The notes below the pieces were generated by a model. That model did not search any database. It was not told where the DNA came from and was given only the letters and a program-made list of their open reading frames with translations. From Ooceraea biroi (lineage: Eukaryota; Arthropoda; Insecta; Hymenoptera; Formicidae), in contig NC_039509.1 in assembly GCF_003672135.1 (NCBI RefSeq), positions 1,240,001 to 1,304,000 of the forward strand: a DNA stretch of 64,000 bases, in the 5' to 3' direction. Both the position numbers and the translations under genes were made by a program. Every line of letters starts with the position of its first letter. The first letter of the stretch is position 1. Of the stretch, positions 49,911 through 60,126 are shown one piece after another.

Positions 49911-51012
49911 CGTGGCCGAAGTGGACGTGACGAGTTATCGCTTAGCTCTCAATCAGATCGATGCGCGATCTCTCGCTCCTGGTAGATCAGCCGGGATCTC
50001 CTGCCGTCAGCCGGTATTTTTGGACGATGACGAGTCCGGCGTGAATGTCATGCAAGCGCGAATCGTCGTTGGTCGACGACGATTGACCCGTTTGTCTCGC
50101 GTGCCCCCTTAATTGAAGAACTGAAGAGTAGCGAGAAGAAACAGCGATTGCTAAATGCCAATGCCTTGTGTAATGTATGTCCACGTTCGCAACTATTGCG
50201 TATTCGCGTGAAACACCGCCGACTCAGGTTGAATCAGATCGAGATACTGTGCTCGTCGAAGAGGTGACAATTCCGGCAGGTGGCAACAACGGGGACAAAG
50301 GTAAATGTATCCATCGAACGACGGGTTGCCAAGTTGCCATTCGGTAGGCGTTTATCGCGGTGATATAAGTGTTCTAAGAGAAAATAGTTCCGACTAGCGC
50401 TGGCAGGTGACGCGACGGCTCCGTGCGAGATAAAGTCACTAGATTGATAAAGTACCGCAATCCGTGGTAAAATACGTGGAATAAAAATAGCGTTGAAAGT
50501 GTATTTAGTGCAAACATGAAACTTATCAACATACTAAGTGCAATTGTACGAAGCAGCGTTGCGTTGTATCTCCATTGAGAAAGATTACATATTGTGATAG
50601 ATGTGAAGAGAACATAATTGTGATGAAAACACCGTGTAGTTGGAATTAAAATGGCGGACGATTGCGGTACTTTATCTATCTAGTGACTTTAGTGCGAGAG
50701 CTGCAGAAAATTAGGTTTCCAAAAAACTTTTAGCCTCCGCTGAATTTGGCCCAAAAGTGAGGTGGTAAAACTCAACGACGGATCAAATGCAATTTTATTT
50801 TTCAGTATTATGACTCTGAATGATAATCAGACAAAACTTTTATTCATGTATTACAGTAAGACTAATATATATATTTTTTTACACAATATGAAGCTCTGTG
50901 TTATAAAATTTGCAAAATGGGATGTACGAGCACTTTGAAATAGATGGACAGCAGAACTTGAGCAGTCGAGCATATATTATCTGTACTGGGATGAAATCGG
51001 ATTAATACGCAA
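49911..51012. other. Region between ARL6IP5 start and PSMD6 stop
   Basis: About 1.1 kb. The part next to 49911 is GC-richer and should contain the ARL6IP5 promoter and 5' UTR. The part next to 51012 holds the PSMD6 3' UTR and its poly(A) signals. No gene seen. Confidence 0.6.
50839..50844 (-). terminator. PSMD6 polyadenylation signal
   Basis: AATAAA on the minus strand about 170 bp after the PSMD6 stop, with a second hexamer at 50794-50799. Confidence 0.45.
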
Positions 51013-52694
51013 TTAAATATTAATAACACGCGATAATTTCTGCACTCTGTTGAGTAGAAGATCTCCTTGCTTCACCATCGCTTGATACTGCCAATTCTTG
51101 CTGTCCGGCCGGTTTGTTTCGACCACGCCTCCCACTCGATCGACCTTGCAATGTAACCGACCCGCTGCTATAAAGCGCGATAATTCTCTGCAAAAATAAT
51201 AATTTTCAATGGCAAAGTTTTGCACGGTTATAATATAAAACTAGTTATTTTTTTAAATAATAATAATAATAAATCACTCACTGATCAATGTATTCTACTG
51301 TAACGCCAAACGCTTCAGCCATGTATTGAAGGGTCAACGATCGGTAGGATTCCAGTAATTGTGTGTACGCGAGGATCCGCATCTCCCGTACGTAATATCG
51401 ATAATGCGGAAACACTAAGTAATCTCGGCGCAGCAATCCCTCAACGTGTGCTGAAATGACATTTCGATAATTGCTCGAATAAAGAGTAAAATTCAAGTTT
51501 CGTTAGTCAATTTACCAAGATTCTTGAAGAAATCCGCATAATGACAGTTATACAGTGAGAACAGATAATCCTTGACGTCCAGATTACTGTGGAGAACCTC
51601 CAAAATCTCAGATCCCTTAATGATTTTGTCCCTCAGTTCATTGCGTGGGAGGCTAATCATGCTCAAGTATACCGTGTACCTCACGAACGTATTATAATCC
51701 ATGAGCTCGTAACTCGTAAACGTGCTGATCGTGTCCAAGAAGAAGTTTGCGGCTTCTTTGAAATTGCGAACCGCTATGCAGTACGTTCCTTGATAAACTT
51801 TTAAACGATTCCGCCTGTCCCAGTCGCCACCTTCTTCTATCAAACTACAGACAAAGCAGACGATGCAACGTTAATCGACGTTAATCGACATAAAATTAAA
51901 TAGACGACACAAATATTTGTTTTCCTAGTTTTACTTGCCTCTTAGCTTTCTCGATATTTCTCGTGATATGATCATGATCTAGATAGAACAAACCGATTCT
52001 GATATTGTGAAACACGATGTCCAGTCTGTGCCCTAGTGATACTGTCTTGTCGTAAGTTTTCCTGAACGACGAAATTGCACCTTCCTTGTCACCTATTCGA
52101 CACAGATATTCAGATTTCTTCAGGTTCGCCTCTCGAACCTCCATCTCGCCCAAATTTTTCTCAGCGTCCTCGATAGCATCATCGAGTTTCTTTAACTGCT
52201 CCGTGTTGTGTGCCTTCATTGTTGACAGAAGCGCTTCATCCACTGACCATTCCAGGTCTTTACACACATCTTCATAAAATGGAGCCATGTCTGTTGGAAG
52301 CATCAGTATACTCATTTTAATTACTCCAAATGAGGGAAAATATATTGAAAGTAATTAATTTTTAAATAATGACTATCAGTAATACAGGAGGTTATATTTC
52401 ATGTAACCTGTCATTGTTGACAGATGACATATCCAACGATGAAGATGTAAAGCAGTAACATTTACGTTTTAAAAAAAGTACATTCTCAAATTGCATTAAA
52501 TTTTTGGGAAATAATATAATGAATAGTTAAACAAAAAATGCAAGCTCACTGTCGGTTTTGATGGCATCCAAGAGTTTCGCTTTCAGCTGGGGATCATCTT
52601 TGTGTTCAGGGAGACTCAAGAGAAATTTAGTCTGCGCCAATTCCAAATTCGGATTCTTCTCCAAGCCCTCCTCTTCCAAATTTTCTAACGGCAT
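51013..52694 (-). CDS. PSMD6: 26S proteasome regulatory subunit PSMD6 (Rpn7), five exons
   Basis: Lid subunit of the 19S regulatory particle, with a helical-repeat N-terminal half and a C-terminal PCI domain that holds the lid together. Exons: 52550-52694, 51939-52290, 51516-51844, 51282-51450, 51013-51187. The product is 389 residues, the same length as human, and highly conserved: MPLENLEEEGL at the start, EYLCRIGDKEGA, GGDWDRRNRLKVYQG, then in the PCI region ESYRSLTLQYMAEAFGV and SRFIAAGRLHCKVD, ending LLLNRVQKLSRVIN. Intron 2 (51845-51938, 94 bp) must start with GC rather than GT: AG|GCAAGT is the classic GC-AG donor, and only this cut restores the conserved EKAKSLIEEGG frame. The start codon lies 170 bp from the large transposon at 52865, so the promoter is squeezed between them or partly within the element. 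Confidence 0.97.
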
Positions 52695-52864
52695 CGTGAA
52701 CTTTTAGTTGATCAGACAAATCTGACGTCTATAATTGTCTATAATGAACCGACACTTTTCCATGCGCCCTTAAACATAGGTTAAGAAACGTCTTGATGCG
52801 ACGTACTTCGCATCTCTTCGGGATCGTCACATTTCATTCCAGTTTCGAACAAGAGATGGTGCCA
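52695..52864. promoter_or_regulatory. PSMD6 upstream region up to the transposon edge
   Basis: Only 170 bp separate the PSMD6 start codon from the left end of the large nested element. It presumably contains the PSMD6 5' UTR and core promoter. Confidence 0.4.
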
Positions 52865-53613
52865 CCAGAGAGGAACCTGAGAGCGGCCATGCCCCTGTAT
52901 TTTGTGTAACGCTGTTCGGTCGCTGATTCGAGCGCCATCGCATCCACTTTTTGTGGATGTCGAGAACTACGAAGCCACATCTACTTTCGCGCGGTGTACA
53001 AGCAACGGCATAAATGCCTTCCTTCGGTTATGAGTAACGGTCGGTAACGGCAGATGGCACGACTGTGATGTGGACGGAGGCGGCGCGGCGCACACAGGCG
53101 AATTCTTACAAATTCAAAACCTAAAATATAAAATTAAGGTGTTTTCGAAATCTAGTTTAATAAATAATGTATTGACTATCAAAGAATCATTTGCAGTTAT
53201 GAACAAAAATTAACCATTGTTTTTAAAAAATGCCATTTTTAATCTGACGAGTTCGTAATTTTTGCAAAAATTAAAAACTAAGTTATTGTTTGTATTTTAA
53301 TAACATTAAGAACTTATCGATTAAAATGATAAGAACGTGCTAATAACATAAGCATCGCCAGCGCAAACATAGTATGTATACATACTAATATATTTTTTTG
53401 TATATATATACTATATATTGTTAAAGCTAAATAATAAATAATAATAATATAAAATTTATTAAGAATATTTTTCAATATATCTATTTAATATATATAAGAT
53501 ATATATATATATATATATTTAATATATGATATATGGAAAGTTATTCAAGAAATATGTTTGAGACTGTTTCGACGTTATTAAATCTTTGGTGGCCCTGAAA
53601 AGGACCGATTTTT
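52865..53613 (+). repeat. Left terminal inverted repeat of the outer element
   Basis: About 749 bp, uninterrupted. Its mirror copy on the right lets the original join of the right arm be read: the left arm has a single GTGTACAAGC where the right arm is interrupted. The inner part contains an AT-rich stretch with TATATA runs and ends at GGACCGATTTTT. Confidence 0.9.
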
Positions 53614-53694
53614 AGCCCTGAAAAATAATATATATTACTGCAGATAATGCGAGTTAGTCGCATACAGTGATGACAGCCTCATTGTTTGCGAGTA

Positions 53695-54101
53695 AAGGTC
53701 GTTCTACATTAGACGCAAGCAAGCAATCGCATGAACGTAAGCTGCACTACTTCCGATCGTAAACTGCTCGCAAGCAGCAGTCGCAAAGTTTGGTCAAATT
53801 TGACATTTGCGTCTCTGCGATTTGCAATAACCTGAGCGTCGAACTTTGTTATCATGGCAACTATATGATATAATCCCAGCAAACACAAAGTAACAGGTAA
53901 TATACATGTTAGTTATAATTTCCCACTCAACAATGTAATTGTTACATAACACGTATGTTATGTTGTATTTATATTAATGAGTGGGAAATTATAACTAACA
54001 TGTATATTACCTGTTACTTTGTGTTTGCTGGGATAAGACTCGTGCGACTTGCGATTAACGTGCATGTGGTCAATCGCTTGCGACTAATGTAGAACAACCT
54101 T
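53695..54101. mobile_element. TA-flanked MITE, 407 bp, inside the outer element
   Basis: Terminal inverted repeats start AAGGTYGTTCTACATTAG and continue imperfectly for about 45 bp. TA flanks both ends, as for a Tc1/mariner-type insertion. There is no coding capacity. It lies between the left arm and the transposase gene and has itself been hit by a second MITE (53874-54033). Confidence 0.75.
53874..54033. mobile_element. TAA-flanked hairpin MITE, 160 bp, nested in the previous one
   Basis: Near-perfect inverted arms of about 58 bp starting TCCCAGCAAACACAAAGTAA, with a short loop, flanked by TAA on both sides. A 3-bp TAA duplication is typical of PIF/Harbinger-type MITEs. The arms are almost identical, so it is recent. 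Confidence 0.85.
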
Positions 54102-54417
54102 TACGCAGCCTCGAAAAGAAGAAATAAGCAGGGAGAGTTCCGTCTTCTCTCGATGAAGACGTTTTGTTTATAACATCACTGGACTCGTGTATCGTTTATA
54201 TACCCAACCGGGTGTGTCGATGCGAACCAATGAAATGCATATAACAAATTCTTCAATTCCTATTGGTGATTAATTAGCGAGTCCAATGTTACGATTTCAC
54301 GGAAAAACAATGCACAATATGAAAATGAGCCGCAGCGCTTCCCGCAAATCGTATAAATACAACTCGCGGGAGGCGATGCATTTTATCTAGTGACTTATTG
54401 CAGGTGCGCGTTAAGTC

Positions 54418-55401
54418 ATGTTTAAAAATTTGTGCCCCGAGGTGAGAGGTCGCATAGTGGGACAGTGGCAAGCTGGAAGATCAGTAGCAGATATTGCTGC
54501 TGATATTCCATGCTCCACAAAGACAGTACGCACGTGGATACAGCGGTATGCTGAAGGCGGTGATCATGCATTGCATGATCATCGCAAGCATAATCGCCGA
54601 CCACGACGGACGACACGGGACGAAGACGAAAATCTCGTCGCTTCAATGCAACAACGGCCTTTTGGCACAGTTGCGGAAGCCATCCAGACTGCGGACGTCG
54701 ACATATCGGACAGGACTGCAAGACGACGACTAAACGAAGCCAGACTTCACTGCTATCGTCCAGCTCACAAAATTCCGTTGACTCCTGAACATCGGGAGCA
54801 ACGTGTCGCGTTTGCTTTGGACAGCTTGGCGACAAGCCGTGAGAAATGGGAGGCCACGATCTGGACCGATGTAAAGGTCTTTGTATCGTGTACCGACCGT
54901 CAACCTCACGTATGGCGATTACGTGATCAACAGTTGAATCCTAATCATGTTGTGCCTATCCACAGAAGTGGAAGGATTTCCTGTGCAATGTGGGGCTGGA
55001 TTTCTGGCACTACAATCGGAGAGCTGGTGGACATTCCCACACGCATGAATTCTGCGCAGTACATTCGCATACTGGAAGAAGTATTTCTTCCGTCAGTACG
55101 TGAAATCTACCCCGCAGAGGACATGCCAGTTATTCGATTAGTGCAGGATAATTCTAGTGTCCATTCATCACGAGAAACACAAGCATGGTTTCGGAATCAT
55201 CCGGAGATTCATTTGATCCAATGGCCTGCTCGTTCGCCAGATTTAAATTTGATCGAAAATGTTTGGGCACAAATGGTTCAACGATGGGAACCAAGAAGGG
55301 AGAGGACGACAGCAGCGTTAGCCGCCCATGCGAGAGAAGTCTGGGAAGAATTTCGGTTTCAAGTGAAACTTTCAACCCGACTTCCTCGCAAATTTGATTG
55401 A
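54418..55401 (+). CDS. Tc1/mariner-superfamily transposase, intact (DD35E)
   Basis: Intact frame of 327 residues. The N-terminal part (about 1-60) is a helix-turn-helix with the typical VADIAADIPCSTKTVRTWIQ pattern, followed by a second HTH-like region (about 80-115). The catalytic triad is Asp151 (IWTDVKVF), Asp244 (VQDNSSVH) and Glu280 (SPDLNLIENVW). I count 35 residues between the second Asp and the Glu, so DD35E rather than the usual Tc1 DD34E. The WPARSPDLNLIENVW block is diagnostic for the superfamily. The enzyme would excise and insert DNA by cut-and-paste. No frameshift or stop is present, so it may be active or only recently silenced. It sits between the long inverted repeats of the element at 52865-59811. 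Confidence 0.92.
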   Translation: MFKNLCPEVRGRIVGQWQAGRSVADIAADIPCSTKTVRTWIQRYAEGGDHALHDHRKHNRRPRRTTRDEDENLVASMQQRPFGTVAEAIQTADVDISDRTARRRLNEARLHCYRPAHKIPLTPEHREQRVAFALDSLATSREKWEATIWTDVKVFVSCTDRQPHVWRLRDQQLNPNHVVPIHRSGRISCAMWGWISGTTIGELVDIPTRMNSAQYIRILEEVFLPSVREIYPAEDMPVIRLVQDNSSVHSSRETQAWFRNHPEIHLIQWPARSPDLNLIENVWAQMVQRWEPRRERTTAALAAHAREVWEEFRFQVKLSTRLPRKFD

Positions 55402-55493
55402 TTCGATTCCTAATCAACTCAATCAAGTTATCGATCGTGACGGATACTGGACTGATTACTGACGGACTATTCACTATCGACCTCTTTACCGGA

Positions 55494-56110
55494 AAAAATC
55501 GGTCCTTTTCAGGGCCACCAAAGATTTAATAACGTCGAAACAGTCTCAAACATATTTCTTGAATAACTTTCCATATATCATATATTAAATATATATATAT
55601 ATATATATCTTATATATATTAAATAGATATATTGAAAAATATTCTTAATAAATTTTATATTATTATTATTTATTATTTAGCTTTAACAATATATAGTATA
55701 TATATACAAAAAAATATATTAGTATGTATACATACTATGTTTGCGCTGGCGATGCTTATGTTATTAGCACGTTCTTATCATTTTAATCGATAAGTTCTTA
55801 ATGTTATTAAAATACAAACAATAACTTAGTTTTTAATTTTTGCAAAAATTACGAACTCGTCAGATTAAAAATGGCATTTTTTAAAAACAATGGTTAATTT
55901 TTGTTCATAACTGCAAATGATTCTTTGATAGTCAATACATTATTTATTAAACTAGATTTCGAAAACACCTTAATTTTATATTTTAGGTTTTGAATTTGTA
56001 AGAATTCGCCTGTGTGCGCCGCGCCGCCTCCGTCCACATCACAGTCGTGCCATCTGCCGTTACCGACCGTTACTCATAACCGAAGGAAGGCATTTATGCC
56101 GTTGCTTGTA
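55494..56110 (-). repeat. Right terminal inverted repeat of the outer element, inner part
   Basis: Inverted copy of 52998-53613. It is cut off at TGTA (56110) by the palindromic element; the remaining 134 bp of the arm resume at 59678 and run to 59811. Confidence 0.9.
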
Positions 56111-56170
56111 CATCCACTTTACTGTCGATAAGTAGTTACTCGAATCGGTGCGAATGTGCCAACACATTAA

Positions 56171-56535
56171 GGGGAAGCTGGAGTTGCTAGTGAACTATTT
56201 TTTCACTATAGCGATGGTAATTGCAGTTTCGAAAATTCTCTTTATTGCTTGTGCAGAATAAAAAATCCTTTTCCACAAATGAAGTATAGATAGAAAGAAA
56301 GCCCACTCTACAGGACTTTATATTCAAAATGGAAAAAAGTTAAAAACTTGCATTTGTCTTTTCTAACTTTTTTCCATTTTTAATATAAAGTCCTGTAGAG
56401 CGGGCTTTCTTTCTATCTATACTTCATTTGTGGAAAAGGATTTTTTATTCTGCACAAGCAATAAAGAGAATTTTCGAAACTGCAATTACCATCGCTATAG
56501 TGAAAAAATAGTTCACTAGCAACTCCAGGATCACC
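56171..56535. mobile_element. TTAA-flanked hairpin MITE, 365 bp
   Basis: Inverted arms of about 165 bp (CTGGAGTTGCTAGTGAAC near each end) around a short loop, flanked by TTAA at 56167-56170 and 56536-56539. TTAA duplication is the mark of piggyBac-type transposition. The opposite arm of the palindrome, at about 59613-59625, has the same sequence with a single TTAA and no hairpin, so the empty site is visible in the window. Confidence 0.9.
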
Positions 56536-57411
56536 TTAACAAACTGCTGAAAAGCGACGAAAATGACATATGTTAATAACAATACGCGCATAGAGAAGTG
56601 TTCACATCTATTAAGATATGTGCATTCGTATAAAAATTACAAAAATACGCAAAAATACACAATTCTAAGAAGAATTTATATAAAATATTATTAGGGTAAG
56701 AGGTACAGTTATTGATAGGGATATAGTTATTGATAGGGATACAGTTATTGACACATTAACTCTTTTAACTTAAATTTCTCGTCACATGCACGACGCTCGT
56801 ACGCAAAGTTTATATGCTCGTACAAAGTACCTTTTCGTCAACAGATTTACGGAGTTATCTTAGATTTCTGTCATTGCGTTTCGAAGCGGCCAGCAAAAAC
56901 ATGCACTGATCTATTCGGAGCATCGCCAGGAGTGGGTCAGTGATTGTCTTTGCTACCGCTTCGAAACGCAATGACAGAAATCTAAGACAACGCAGTAAAT
57001 TTATTGGTGAAGGAGTACTTTGTACGAGCATATGAACGTTTCACACAAGAGCCATGCATGTGTCGAGAAATTTCAATTAAACACATTAATGTGTCAATAA
57101 CTATATCCGTGTCAATGATTGTATCGCTTACCCTATGTTCATTTGGTTTCAATAAAGCGCAATATCTGACAATTTGTGTTCCTCTGTCTTATTACTTATT
57201 TCTTACTAGCTCTTTTTGTTGCTATACTGTTATTGTTTTTATACGAATGTGTTTTAATGTTATATGTCGTTCCTCAAACGTTTGTTTGAAATGTCATTTC
57301 ACATATGGAGTGTATCAAAACTGACGGACGAAATACACTCCTTTATAGAAATTTATTATTGATGCGTGTCATTGCCACTCACAACAAATCCTCTTAAAAC
57401 TCATTAAAATA

Positions 57412-57850
57412 GTTAGTTGCTCGCATGTATTTGGTACCAAAATAATCTAGAGGCAACGTACTATCGAAATATATCAATATCCGAATTTGTTGCTAACTCT
57501 AACATGTGGAAAAACATTAGTTTATCACGGACGCTCGAGCCGCGCTGCAAGTTTCTTCAACCGACGTTTACAGAATTAGTTGCTCGCACTCTTTTGGTCT
57601 CAAATTGTTCCTTGCATCACAGGCTATCGAAATATATCAATACCTGAATTTGTTGCTACCTCCAAAGTGAAAAAATACTCGCCTAAGTGGTCGCGGACTT
57701 TAACTGTAGCGCCTGGCCATCCGCCACAGTTAAAGTCAAGACGAATTGTTTAAAGAATTAGTTGCTCGCAAGATTTTGGTCTCAAATTGTTCCTTGCATC
57801 ACGGGCTATCGAAAAATACCAAAAACTGAATTTGTTGCTAACTCCAAAGT
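57412..57850 (+). repeat. Three diverged tandem units in the left arm of the palindrome
   Basis: Units beginning TTAGTTGCTCGCA recur at about 57412, 57576 and 57758, with spacings of about 164 and 182 bp. Each runs through a GCTATCGAAA and GAATTTGTTGCTA segment. The right arm has only two units. Its junction combines unit 2 (ACTCTTTTGGT side) with unit 3 (CGGGCTATCG side), as expected from a recombination deletion between units. Confidence 0.7.
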
Positions 57851-59677
57851 CACAAAATAACCAGGTACGTGATTGCGCGACCATATACGACAGGTAAAGG
57901 CAGTTATTGACAGAGTGTTTAAACAATTTGTTACTAATTCGATACGAGGTATAAAATATTTCTTACTATCAGTAATATATATTTTTATATATTACTGACT
58001 ACACATGCGGTATTAGAGAGATGTAAAGGGAAAAGGTAGGCGGTCCTTAAAGATCGCGTGATCGAAGCGTGCTCGATAGCGGCGAGCAATTAGAAGCGTC
58101 GCGGCAAGAATCAAAGGCTGGCGGTAATACCTAAAGTGACATGTTTCGCTGCGGGAAAATTTGGAGCGACCGCTCGCGCTTGCCGCAGTGAAAAATATAT
58201 TACTTTAGATATTACCGCCAGCCTTTGATTCTTGCCGCGACGCTTCTAATTGCTCGCCGCTATCGAGCACGCTTCGATCACGCGATCTTTAAGGACCGCC
58301 TACCTTTTCCCTTTACATCTCTCTAATACCGCATGTGTAGTCAGTAATATATAAAAATATATATTACTGATAGTAAGAAATATTTTATACCTCGTATCGA
58401 ATTAGTAACAAATTGTTTAAACACTCTGTCAATAACTGCCTTTACCTGTCGTATATGGTCGCGCAATCACGTACCTGGTTATTTTGTGACTTTGGAGTTA
58501 GCAACAAATTCAGTTTTTGGTATTTTTCGATAGCCCGTGATGCAAGGAACAATTTGAGACCAAAAGAGTGCGAGCAACTAATTCTGTAAACGTCGGTTGA
58601 AGAAACTTGCAGCGCGGCTCGAGCGTCCGTGATAAACTAATGTTTTTCCACATGTTAGAGTTAGCAACAAATTCGGATATTGATATATTTCGATAGTACG
58701 TTGCCTCTAGATTATTTTGGTACCAAATACATGCGAGCAACTAACTATTTTAATGAGTTTTAAGAGGATTTGTTGTGAGTGGCAATGACACGCATCAATA
58801 ATAAATTTCTATAAAGGAGTGTATTTCGTCCGTCAGTTTTGATACACTCCATATGTGAAATGACATTTCAAACAAACGTTTGAGGAACGACATATAACAT
58901 TAAAACACATTCGTATAAAAACAATAACAGTATAGCAACAAAAAGAGCTAGTAAGAAATAAGTAATAAGACAGAGGAACACAAATTGTCAGATATTGCGC
59001 TTTATTGAAACCAAATGAACATAGGGTAAGCGATACAATCATTGACACGGATATAGTTATTGACACATTAATGTGTTTAATTGAAATTTCTCGACACATG
59101 CATGGCTCTTGTGTGAAACGTTCATATGCTCGTACAAAGTACTCCTTCACCAATAAATTTACTGCGTTGTCTTAGATTTCTGTCATTGCGTTTCGAAGCG
59201 GTAGCAAAGACAATCACTGACCCACTCCTGGCGATGCTCCGAATAGATCAGTGCATGTTTTTGCTGGCCGCTTCGAAACGCAATGACAGAAATCTAAGAT
59301 AACTCCGTAAATCTGTTGACGAAAAGGTACTTTGTACGAGCATATAAACTTTGCGTACGAGCGTCGTGCATGTGACGAGAAATTTAAGTTAAAAGAGTTA
59401 ATGTGTCAATAACTGTATCCCTATCAATAACTATATCCCTATCAATAACTGTACCTCTTACCCTAATAATATTTTATATAAATTCTTCTTAGAATTGTGT
59501 ATTTTTGCGTATTTTTGTAATTTTTATACGAATGCACATATCTTAATAGATGTGAACACTTCTCTATGCGCGTATTGTTATTAACATATGTCATTTTCGT
59601 CGCTTTTCAGCAGTTTGTTAATGTGTTGGCACATTCGCACCAATTCGAGTAACTACTTATCGACAGTAAAGTGGATG

Positions 59678-59811
59678 TACACCGCGCGAAAGTGGATGTG
59701 GCTTCGTAGTTCTCGACATCCACAAAAAGTGGATGCGATGGCGCTCGAATCAGCGACCGAACAGCGTTACACAAAATACAGGGGCATGGCCGCTCTCAGG
59801 TTCCTCTCTGG
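59678..59811 (-). repeat. Right terminal inverted repeat of the outer element, terminal part
   Basis: 134 bp, inverted copy of 52865-52998 with a single mismatch that I noticed. It contains the small internal palindrome ATCCACTTTTTGTGGAT on the inverted strand. Confidence 0.9.
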
Positions 59812-59849
59812 TGCCACGATGCCTAAAACGGAAACTAAATACTAACTAA

Positions 59850-60013
59850 TGGCGAATTCGATTGGATGCACTAGTGCGCACTGAGTGCACACCAAGGCTT
59901 GTGTACGGTCAATTTTTATATTTATATTCTTATGTTTCTTCTTATAAAAAGTGATTGTAACCAAGCCTTAGTATGCACTCAGTGCGCACTAGTGCATCCA
60001 ATCGAATTCGCCA
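59850..60013. mobile_element. TAA-flanked MITE, 164 bp
   Basis: Inverted arms of about 50 bp starting TGGCGAATTCGATTGGATGC, flanked by TAA on both sides (59847-59849 and 60014-60016). The arms also contain an internal palindrome, CTAGTGCGCACTGAGTGCAC-like. A 3-bp TAA duplication suggests a PIF/Harbinger-type MITE. No coding capacity. Confidence 0.88.
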
Positions 60014-60126
60014 TAAATACTTTTATAAAGTAACTTAGAACCTGAAAAAAGGACTTGTTAAACAATCAATACACATTTGATAAAGTATTTTATTTTATTT
60101 ATTTATTTAAAGAAAACAGTATTTAT

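Larger units (their letters stand above)
56111..59677. mobile_element. 3.57-kb near-perfect palindromic element without transposase
   Basis: Starts CATCCACTTTACTGTCGATA and ends with its reverse complement. The whole element folds on itself around a loop at about 58138-58200. TA flanks both ends (TGTACA is also repeated). The mirrored arm of the outer element preserves the empty site, proving insertion into it. The arms carry matching copies of everything, including paired 106-codon frames (57004-57324 plus; 58833-59153 minus). These resemble no known protein and are probably chance. Asymmetries: a 365-bp hairpin is present only on the left (56171-56535), and a 182-bp repeat unit is missing from the right arm. 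Confidence 0.88.
52865..59811. mobile_element. Outer DNA transposon with ~750-bp terminal inverted repeats
   Basis: The left end (52865, CCAGAGAGGAACCTGAGAGC) and right end (59811) are inverted copies. The left arm 52865-53613 is matched by 55494-56110 plus 59678-59811; the right arm is split by a later 3.57-kb insertion. Flanks carry TGCCA on both sides (52860-52864 and 59812-59816), a possible 5-bp target duplication; shifting the ends by one base gives GTGCCAC (7 bp). Neither is the TA duplication expected for a Tc1/mariner element, although the ORF inside (54418-55401) is of that type. Arms show very few mismatches in what I compared, so the element is young. Without nested insertions it would be about 3 kb. 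Confidence 0.85.

Noticed and set aside
57004..57324. 106-codon frame present in both arms of the palindrome
   Set aside because: The copy on the other arm is identical because the DNA is palindromic, so duplication is no evidence of selection. It is Cys/Val/Ile-rich and matches no transposon protein known to me.
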